Below, in pieces: positions 58,360-64,000 of a stretch of DNA of 64,000 nucleotides. A program made the position numbers and the translations under genes. Each line of letters begins with the position of its first letter. Positions within the stretch are counted from its first letter, which is position 1. Source of the stretch: Phytomonas francai (lineage: Eukaryota > Euglenozoa > Kinetoplastea > Trypanosomatida > Trypanosomatidae). The notes under the pieces were generated by a model. The model was not told the origin of the DNA and ran no database searches. It was given only the letters and a program-made list of their open reading frames with translations. The stretch is from contig MJCC01000003.1 of assembly GCA_001766655.1 (NCBI GenBank), positions 1,316,480-1,380,479 on the forward strand. Direction: 5' to 3'.

Positions 58360-59073
58360 TTATTCATCAAACGGTATAGCATCAATATCAGCAATATGTC
58401 GACTGTTTGTTCGGTTTGCTCCTGAAATGCATTTCGAGATTTCCTTTGTCTCGCTTTTGGGGCTTTTCTTTGCATGGATGAAAGTATACGCATGTTTACG
58501 CCAACGCGCCCAATCATGCGCGTCTAGATGATGCCATTTGTCAAGGAGATCAAGAACCGCTTTGCAAGCAGATAAAGAGAAATATGGTGAAGAAAATATA
58601 TCCTCGTAAGGGCAACACGAAAGCGTTGTTTTCACCATAGCTCGCTCATGAAGATACACAGCAGACACAAGAATTGGTGACGTGATCATCGGAAACTGTT
58701 GAGATCTATCGTTGGAGTTACTTTTATTTTGCAAGACTGGGTCTGATACATGCGCATCCACAAGAACCGGTAACCCAACAGGAAGATACAAGATCATATG
58801 GTCGGTTGGAAGGTGCACCTTCGACATAGTAGTCCCACGCTCCGCCAGAGAGGCTACCTGTGAGGCTTTGAACGAAACTGAAAATCGGTGTTTGAGATCT
58901 GAGGATGGAATATCCTTTGAACAATGAGTTCCTCTCTTTATATCAAGAAGATCCCGATCATTTGCACAATGTAATATGGATTTCGCAAGGATGACACCAT
59001 TTTGGAGATCAGAAGAAAATTGTGTGATAACACCCTCGTAGATATTATTCCGTAGTATGGAAGCAAAACGCAT
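58360..59073 (-). CDS. unknown protein, 237 residues
   Basis: The ATG at 59073 is followed by MRFASILRNNIYEG, possibly a short mitochondrial leader. The middle contains hydrophobic beta-like stretches (HMILYLPVGLPVLVDAHV, ITSPILVSAVYL) and a C-terminal helical part with Trp clusters (LLDKWHHLDAHDWARWRKH). The end is polar. No family recognised. Acceptor signal: a C10-containing tract at about 59165-59190 and a second T-rich tract nearer the gene; a 5-codon upstream frame may lie between. Confidence 0.65.
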   Translation of the reverse strand: MRFASILRNNIYEGVITQFSSDLQNGVILAKSILHCANDRDLLDIKRGTHCSKDIPSSDLKHRFSVSFKASQVASLAERGTTMSKVHLPTDHMILYLPVGLPVLVDAHVSDPVLQNKSNSNDRSQQFPMITSPILVSAVYLHERAMVKTTLSCCPYEDIFSSPYFSLSACKAVLDLLDKWHHLDAHDWARWRKHAYTFIHAKKSPKSETKEISKCISGANRTNSRHIADIDAIPFDE

Positions 59074-59162
59074 GTATTGTCCTTTATCGATTTAAAGACA
59101 TAGGCGATGATGCGATTACACCTTCAATGAGAAATAGATCTTGGGCAAACAAAGAAAAAATA

Positions 59163-59190
59163 CTGGAGCAGAGGGGGGGGGGAGAAAGAG
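59163..59190 (-). promoter_or_regulatory. predicted trans-splice acceptor with C-run
   Basis: The minus-strand tract ctctttctcccccccccct ends in AG at 59164/59163. It would serve the 237-residue gene. Confidence 0.5.
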
Positions 59191-59321
59191 TGTCCAATAA
59201 AGAAAATCTGTATACATATACAATACATATAAAGAGGTGTAAATGCAAGCAAATTTTCACGTTACAATGAATAATTTTCATTTGCAAAAGCAAGTTTTTC
59301 ACTTAATAATATAACTATTCA

Positions 59322-60722
59322 TCATGGAATCGTCTCCGGATTCTCTCCGCGAGAAAGACGAGCGAGGCGTTCCTTAGCTTTAAGAATATTGTGACTGTAG
59401 CCCTGTTGCTTCGCCGTTGACACCACATTCCACGGTACCTTTACGACCTTTGCCCCCACTCCAGGACGGGTCATAAAATCCGAGCCCCGAACTGGCCTTG
59501 CCCTCGGCACGCGCTCATCCTCGTCAGACAGATTACGAATATGATAGAACACACCCTCGCCATCGAAGGTAGCGCGATGGCGATCCTCGTGCGATTGAAG
59601 AGAGCGCTGGAGGCGGTGCCGAGCATGGTGCCGCGGAATACCATGGCGATCCTCATCGTCCGCGTTGGACCCCTCCTCCCCGGCAAGGTGGGCGGGATTG
59701 GGGGTGCCCTCCAAGCCTCCACCCAACGCGGGCTGGGCTGAGCTACCGGCCGTCGCAGGCGATGGGTCTTGGCGAAGCTTGGGGAGCTGCTCAAAAGTGC
59801 GTTTATTGTCCTCGGGAAAGTACTTCGCCGTCCAATCCACCAGAGAAGAATCCAGCGAATCCTCATCTTCTAATGCGCGCCGACGTAGAAAAGGAAACGC
59901 CGACACCGGGCGTCTCCGTAGGTCGCTCTCGGGGAGGTCCGACAAAGCGGGCGTGTTCTCGAGATTGGCCTCCTCCCCGCGGCGTCTGCGCTGCTCCTGC
60001 TGCTGCTGAACGTCAATGTCCCCCTCGCGAGAGCCCGAATCGGACGATGCGTTTGGCTCAAAATCCACTGCGGAGGATGTGGCCGTAGACGTTGCCGGAT
60101 CCAAAGGCGCTAACGTCTCGGACTCTGGCGAGTTTGCCTCCTTCCCGTTCACCGCATTCGCCGCCGGGCTCCTTTTATTCGACGCGGGCTGCCGTGCGAC
60201 CACGGAGGCCGCCCACTCCCGAAGCCTACCTGCCGATTCGAAGGCGCCAGCCACAATATGAGAGCGGTACTCGCGAGCAGAAATTCCACACAGCCCCTTG
60301 TACTTGTTTGCATCCCGCACCTCAAGTCGAGTGGCCGCGCAGGTATCGCGAAGGTAGTCCTGTAGGATGGCTACCAATTTCTCCCGTAGCGTGTCGTCGG
60401 TGGCCCGATGCCAGTCTTCGATTCGCCCGTAAAGCCGCTCAGCATCGTCCAAGTATGTTTTTTGTTTGGGCTGGAGCCACGGGATATCAAGGAGCGGACG
60501 GTGGCGGCCGTATTTGAAATCCCGTCGAAAATCTTCTCGCTCTCGAAGCGTTTGTGGATCGGAAGAGCGACGACGATAGCTTACGCGTGTATTTCTTTCA
60601 TCCGTTAGCGTCTTCGTTGATGGTGATGAATCTGTGTTTGTTGATGAATAACGTAAGTCCGGATTGCGATACGCGACTAAAAATGGTGCATTTTTCCGTC
60701 TATAGGACACTATTGCCCGCAT
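59322..60722 (-). CDS. probable mitochondrial protein, 466 residues, unknown
   Basis: The leader MRAIVSYRRKNAPFLVAYRNPDLRY is basic and aromatic, as in mitochondrial presequences. Residues about 75-185 form a helical conserved-looking block (QKTYLDDAERLYGRIEDW, REKLVAILQDYLRDT, YRSHIVAGAF). Residues about 190-400 are disordered, with Ser/Glu/Arg runs. The last 60 residues are basic and ordered again (DFMTRPGVGAKVVKVPW...AKERLARLSRG). No domain recognised. High GC through most of the gene. The ATG at 60722 has a long PPT at about 60740-60795; an out-of-frame ATG 19 nt upstream is avoided if the nearest AG is used. Confidence 0.7.
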   Translation of the reverse strand: MRAIVSYRRKNAPFLVAYRNPDLRYSSTNTDSSPSTKTLTDERNTRVSYRRRSSDPQTLREREDFRRDFKYGRHRPLLDIPWLQPKQKTYLDDAERLYGRIEDWHRATDDTLREKLVAILQDYLRDTCAATRLEVRDANKYKGLCGISAREYRSHIVAGAFESAGRLREWAASVVARQPASNKRSPAANAVNGKEANSPESETLAPLDPATSTATSSAVDFEPNASSDSGSREGDIDVQQQQEQRRRRGEEANLENTPALSDLPESDLRRRPVSAFPFLRRRALEDEDSLDSSLVDWTAKYFPEDNKRTFEQLPKLRQDPSPATAGSSAQPALGGGLEGTPNPAHLAGEEGSNADDEDRHGIPRHHARHRLQRSLQSHEDRHRATFDGEGVFYHIRNLSDEDERVPRARPVRGSDFMTRPGVGAKVVKVPWNVVSTAKQQGYSHNILKAKERLARLSRGENPETIP

Positions 60723-61095
60723 CGGTCTGGCTCTTTCCCATTCAGTTAGAGGGTAAATAAGGAGGGAGACAGAAGCAACAACAACAAAAAGGGTGAGTTA
60801 CGAAAACGAGCAAGAAGAGAAATACATACAATGTAGTAAAATATAAACCCCTGTGATGGGAAGCATTTCAATGCAACTACGTTTGTTTTAAGGTAAAAGA
60901 ACCTGTATAGCTTATTATGTAGTACCCAACTGAACGAAATTATATTTTATAAAAAAGGAGTTTCGAATTCAAAAGCGATGCGCAACAACATCAACAAAAT
61001 GCATCATACGGGAAAGCAATGTGCATAACCTGTTTGAAGCAAACGACTCCCGTTAAATCTCGCTTATTCGAAGAGTTAGCATAATTATAATTATT
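60723..61095. other. spacer
   Basis: Pyrimidine tract with repeated TTG/CTT units for the 466-residue gene, then AT-rich 3' flank of RPB8. No gene seen. Confidence 0.6.
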
Positions 61096-61545
61096 TTATC
61101 GGCCGACACGCTTCATCAGGATATATATGTCACTATTGTAATGAATATCACGCAAACTCTGAAGCTTCCCAATAATACGTGTTAGTAGTCCACCACAGCT
61201 AATATGCACCTTTACATCCAAAGTGCTTTCGTCAACTTCCAAGGAGTACACACGGCCGTGCATGGCATAGTCGCAGTCATTTAACCGAGTTTCCCGGTGA
61301 TAAATACTGTGGTCGTAATTCTTTTTGGCAGTTACGCCAGAGAGCTCTAACGAGTTGGCGAGCACGATGCTAAGACGCTCATTAAGCGGTATGGGAAACT
61401 CCTCGGTATTGATATCGGATACTATATTGAGCGTACCGTTTTCATTTGCGCACTGAATATGAGAAACACGGCGATACACAGTCCCTTCAGTGTTAAGTCC
61501 TGTCACTGTGAAGGTCTCCTCCAGAATGATAGGGTTGGTACTCAT
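61096..61545 (-). CDS. RNA polymerase subunit RPB8 (RPABC3)
   Basis: The 149-residue protein matches RPB8 along its length: EETFTVTGLNTEGTVYRRVSHIQC, a central EEFPIPLNERLSIVLANSLEL, YAMHGRVYSLEVDE, and the C-terminal ISCGGLLTRIIGKLQSL...IYILMKRVG, where YGGLLM and LLMKK are the family hallmarks. It is a small OB-fold-type subunit shared by RNA polymerases I, II and III. ATG at 61545. Confidence 0.93.
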   Translation of the reverse strand: MSTNPIILEETFTVTGLNTEGTVYRRVSHIQCANENGTLNIVSDINTEEFPIPLNERLSIVLANSLELSGVTAKKNYDHSIYHRETRLNDCDYAMHGRVYSLEVDESTLDVKVHISCGGLLTRIIGKLQSLRDIHYNSDIYILMKRVGR

Positions 61546-61844
61546 CCCTTTGAGAGTATTATCTATTACCCGTATTGTGTATTTAATAATTACCGTTTGT
61601 GAGGTATAACTTTACTTCACATCCTTTAAGAAAAAACAAAGCAGAAAATCCAAAAATCAAGAATTTTGAAAATATCGATAACGCAAGAGCCTAATATAAA
61701 GCACTGCAACATTTAAAAAATTCTTCTCAAATATAAGATTTTCCAAGCTGTGGTGGGGCTAAGCACGTGTTGACACGAATAGCAGGCTGTTAATTTACAT
61801 AAAAATGCAGGATCCTAGAGGCATACACAACAACTTCAAATAAC
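61546..61844. other. spacer
   Basis: About 300 bp, AT-rich leader of RPB8 and 3' flank of the EF-hand gene. No gene seen. Confidence 0.55.
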
Positions 61845-62309
61845 TCATTGAAGAATTTCTGGAGTCATCTTAAAGACTAAGTCACTATAGATAACATTTC
61901 CCTCCATGTCCAAGTTAGACTTTATTTCTTCCATAAATTCGTTCATCTCCTCAATGCTCAGTGCGTCTCCCAGAGTCGATAAAAGGAATCGAAGCTCATA
62001 ATGAGGAATAAAGCCCTTGTACTCAGGGTCGAGGTCTCGAAACGCTTCGGTAACACATTCAGGACGAATGACATTTTCGAAAGAACGCATGAGAGATTTG
62101 CAGAAGTCATCGAAATCAAAGCTACCGCGTCCAGCAGGATCGGCGATCATTTTCAACTCATCAATATCAGCCTCAAGAGGAGTGCCCCCGCAAACACGAA
62201 TTAGAGTAGGTAAATGTCGTGTTTCTACTCGCTCCATACCGTCTCGATCAAAATGATCAAATTTTTTTCGGAAATATTTTCTAGTCGCCTCTGGTAAGTT
62301 AGACGCCAT
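61845..62309 (-). CDS. calmodulin/centrin-like EF-hand protein
   Basis: A 154-residue protein with four EF-hand-like units in the calmodulin layout. The loops are degenerate: DRDGMERVETRH, ADPAGRGSFDFD, DPEYKGFIPHYE and LDMEGNVIYSDL each lack one or more usual Ca2+ ligands, so at most one or two sites could bind calcium (the second and fourth look best). Relatives include centrins and the calmodulin-like light chain of outer-arm dynein; a flagellar or basal-body role is plausible but not shown. ATG at 62309. Confidence 0.82.
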   Translation of the reverse strand: MASNLPEATRKYFRKKFDHFDRDGMERVETRHLPTLIRVCGGTPLEADIDELKMIADPAGRGSFDFDDFCKSLMRSFENVIRPECVTEAFRDLDPEYKGFIPHYELRFLLSTLGDALSIEEMNEFMEEIKSNLDMEGNVIYSDLVFKMTPEILQ

Positions 62310-62648
62310 CGACTAAATTTTCAGAAGTACTTTTTTATCTAATTTCAAACCTCTTTCTAATTATAGTAAAGAGTGTAGATTATTAAAAGGAACTGATTCG
62401 TCAACCGTGTAATGAAATACCAACATAATAAAAGTATTAGATCAAACCTTAGGCTTATTCATAACAGCATGTTTCTCTTTGTATTATTGTTAGTGACTAA
62501 ACTCAGTGCAAAGAATATCAAGTCTTATAAAGCTTACTTTTAAAATAATTTTAAAAAAGAATGCATACATGCAAGCATTAGTAGAAAAAAGCCATGTACT
62601 TTCATCAGGACATCTCTAAAGAGGAAATAGAACCTCAATACAGATTCC
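62310..62648. other. spacer
   Basis: AT-rich; no strong pyrimidine tract before the EF-hand gene and no gene seen. Confidence 0.55.
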
Positions 62649-64000
62649 TTATTCCAGAAAAGACCATAACCCGTGGGCTTGGAGGACGCCAGCCTTAAAA
62701 AGTGGTTCCAACTCCTTCCTTAAAAAGGAAGCAATGTTGCACGGTCTATGAAAGTGCCCTTTATAGATGACTTCTATACATTTTATTACCCTATCGATTA
62801 GAGCTAGCGGTAACTCACGCTCACTTAAATAGATGGCCTCTTCGGGATTACCATCACAGACACGCAGCAAAAAATGCTCAACCGCCTCTAATACCAAACG
62901 AAATGCAAGCAGTGCACTTATAAACTTCAAGATCAGTGTTTTCCCGATCTTCCAGTGAGTCGCTTTTAGGCCCAAAATCAAAATATTAAATGGAAGAGAT
63001 TTATTTGTTCCGAATGTTTCAAAAACCCGAACCTCCAAATCATTTTTAAGAAGGTAAAAAGAAATGCTAAATTCCCATTCCCTTGCAGACGAAAAGTTCT
63101 TTAACGCATCAACGTCCCTGTTTGAGAATAGAAACAGAAATGAGTCTAGAAATTCGTTTTTTACAACTTCGACAAGTTTTTGTGTCCTCATAAAACCTCT
63201 CCCGTTGACACTACTACGGAACTCATTTTCTAAACTAATCAATTTTTCGGGTTTAACAAACCCCTCTGCGTACGGAGCAAGAAAAACTAAGAAAGGAAAT
63301 GAAACAATCATGCTCTGGGGAATTTCTGATTGGCAGAGCTCTTTTGGAAAACTTACATGCAAATGTCCTTTGGAGTTACAATATTTCGCATCGGCTTCTT
63401 GGAGTACAGAGCAAAAGGCTCTTACGGTATCATATATCTCTTTCATAAACCCAGAGCAGGCAATACTTTTTAGTACTTTGAAGTAAAAAGAGTCATTAAA
63501 TACAAGATCGGTGTCAAAAATGCAAAGATTATCAAATATATCCGCACAATAAGTTTGTAGGCTGCGAATGATTTCAGATATATAAAGGAAAAAATTAGGT
63601 GTATCCGTATAATCCTCTGAGACGATTGCCGCAGCCACGCTGGATTCAAGTTCCTGAAAGACAGAAGCCAATGTTTCTTGTGAGGGTTGGGTGAGCTTTA
63701 TAACCAAACCAAAATATCGCCTCTCTTGCGAAAGCTTGCTGTTTACCAATAAAATGGGCAAATGTAGGCGGATGTAGTCTAATAGCTCGATTTCATTGGT
63801 GATATCGGAGGCCACAAGTCTCGCTGAGCATTCGTCAACTATACGTTGGCCTTTTGTAGCCTCCCAAAGAAGTAATTGGCGACGAAATCCGGTATTGGGG
63901 TTTACCACAGGTCGGATCATTTGAATAAAGGACAAGGCCGCGTGGCTGTTAATACCCGCGCTTTTCATGAGGTAGGCCGCGACAATCGAGGCCGAGCGAC
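62649..64000 (-). CDS. dual-specificity protein phosphatase, 5' part cut by window edge
   Basis: An ATG at 63968 looks like a start, but the frame runs on to the window edge, and those codons read RSASIVAAYLM, the end of the DSP signature HCxxGxxRSxS. After it comes the family's usual continuation: a helix, then IRPVVNPNTGFRRQLLLWE. So the catalytic Arg and the following Ser are present, while the Cys and the N-terminal half of the catalytic domain lie beyond position 64000. The C-terminal 400 residues are helical, without Cys/His motifs, and not recognised; no known DSP I can recall carries such an extension. The first complete codon is at 63998-63996. DSPs dephosphorylate Tyr and Ser/Thr, often on MAP kinases. 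It is the most upstream gene in transcription order here. Confidence 0.85.
   Translation of the reverse strand, partial: RSASIVAAYLMKSAGINSHAALSFIQMIRPVVNPNTGFRRQLLLWEATKGQRIVDECSARLVASDITNEIELLDYIRLHLPILLVNSKLSQERRYFGLVIKLTQPSQETLASVFQELESSVAAAIVSEDYTDTPNFFLYISEIIRSLQTYCADIFDNLCIFDTDLVFNDSFYFKVLKSIACSGFMKEIYDTVRAFCSVLQEADAKYCNSKGHLHVSFPKELCQSEIPQSMIVSFPFLVFLAPYAEGFVKPEKLISLENEFRSSVNGRGFMRTQKLVEVVKNEFLDSFLFLFSNRDVDALKNFSSAREWEFSISFYLLKNDLEVRVFETFGTNKSLPFNILILGLKATHWKIGKTLILKFISALLAFRLVLEAVEHFLLRVCDGNPEEAIYLSERELPLALIDRVIKCIEVIYKGHFHRPCNIASFLRKELEPLFKAGVLQAHGLWSFLE

Overview
The window is nuclear DNA of a trypanosomatid (Kinetoplastea). About thirty long protein genes lie on the minus strand without a single convincing intron. 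They are separated by 0.25-1.8 kb of AT-rich spacer, and most have a polypyrimidine tract plus AG just upstream of the ATG, as expected for spliced-leader trans-splicing of one polycistronic unit read from right to left. Kinetoplastid-restricted content supports this: the mitochondrial Y-box protein RBP16, a very divergent mitochondrial bS16, a PPR protein and several presequence-bearing proteins with no relatives I recognise. Stop codons follow the standard code. Spacers are AT-rich with many TA microsatellites, so this is not a high-GC Leishmania-type genome; I cannot name the genus. The cluster S14, two S20 copies, MCM2 and RBP16 resembles, from memory only, a Leishmania chromosome 28 neighbourhood.

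Layout from left to right, which is downstream to upstream in transcription: 1-1.37 kb has no gene but carries a strong hairpin; 1.4-10.3 kb has CFAP52, a UBL+UBR+PHD protein, gluconokinase and an ATP-grasp ligase; 10.8-23.7 kb has two large probable mitochondrial proteins, a small disordered protein, an LRR-like protein and a coiled-coil/poly-proline protein interrupted by a 550-N assembly gap inside a coding minisatellite; 23.9-27.4 kb has two almost identical 776-bp repeats, each carrying a 40S S20 (uS10) gene, flanking a PPR gene; 27.6-32.3 kb has unknown and small ORFs, an LSm5-like gene, 40S S14 (uS11) and a Tctex dynein light chain; 32.8-38.7 kb has a zinc-ribbon/SDR protein, an armadillo-like membrane protein and mitochondrial bS16; 38.7-40.4 kb is the longest gene-free spacer; 40.4-57 kb has a CCR4-like nuclease with a large insertion, a coiled-coil protein, an unknown, MCM2, a mitochondrial unknown with a PP-loop-like motif, and a CCCH/methyltransferase-like protein; 57.5-64 kb has RBP16, two unknowns, RPB8, an EF-hand protein and a dual-specificity phosphatase cut by the right window edge.

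As usual in this group, neighbours are co-transcribed but not functionally clustered. Themes are the flagellum (CFAP52, Tctex, perhaps the EF-hand and coiled-coil proteins), the mitochondrion/kinetoplast (RBP16, bS16m, PPR, unknowns), translation (S14, S20), RNA turnover (LSm5-like, CCR4-like), replication (MCM2) and transcription (RPB8). I see no mobile element, CRISPR, rRNA or tRNA. Several tempting extended starts are non-ATG codons in 5' untranslated sequence; starts given here are the first credible ATG.
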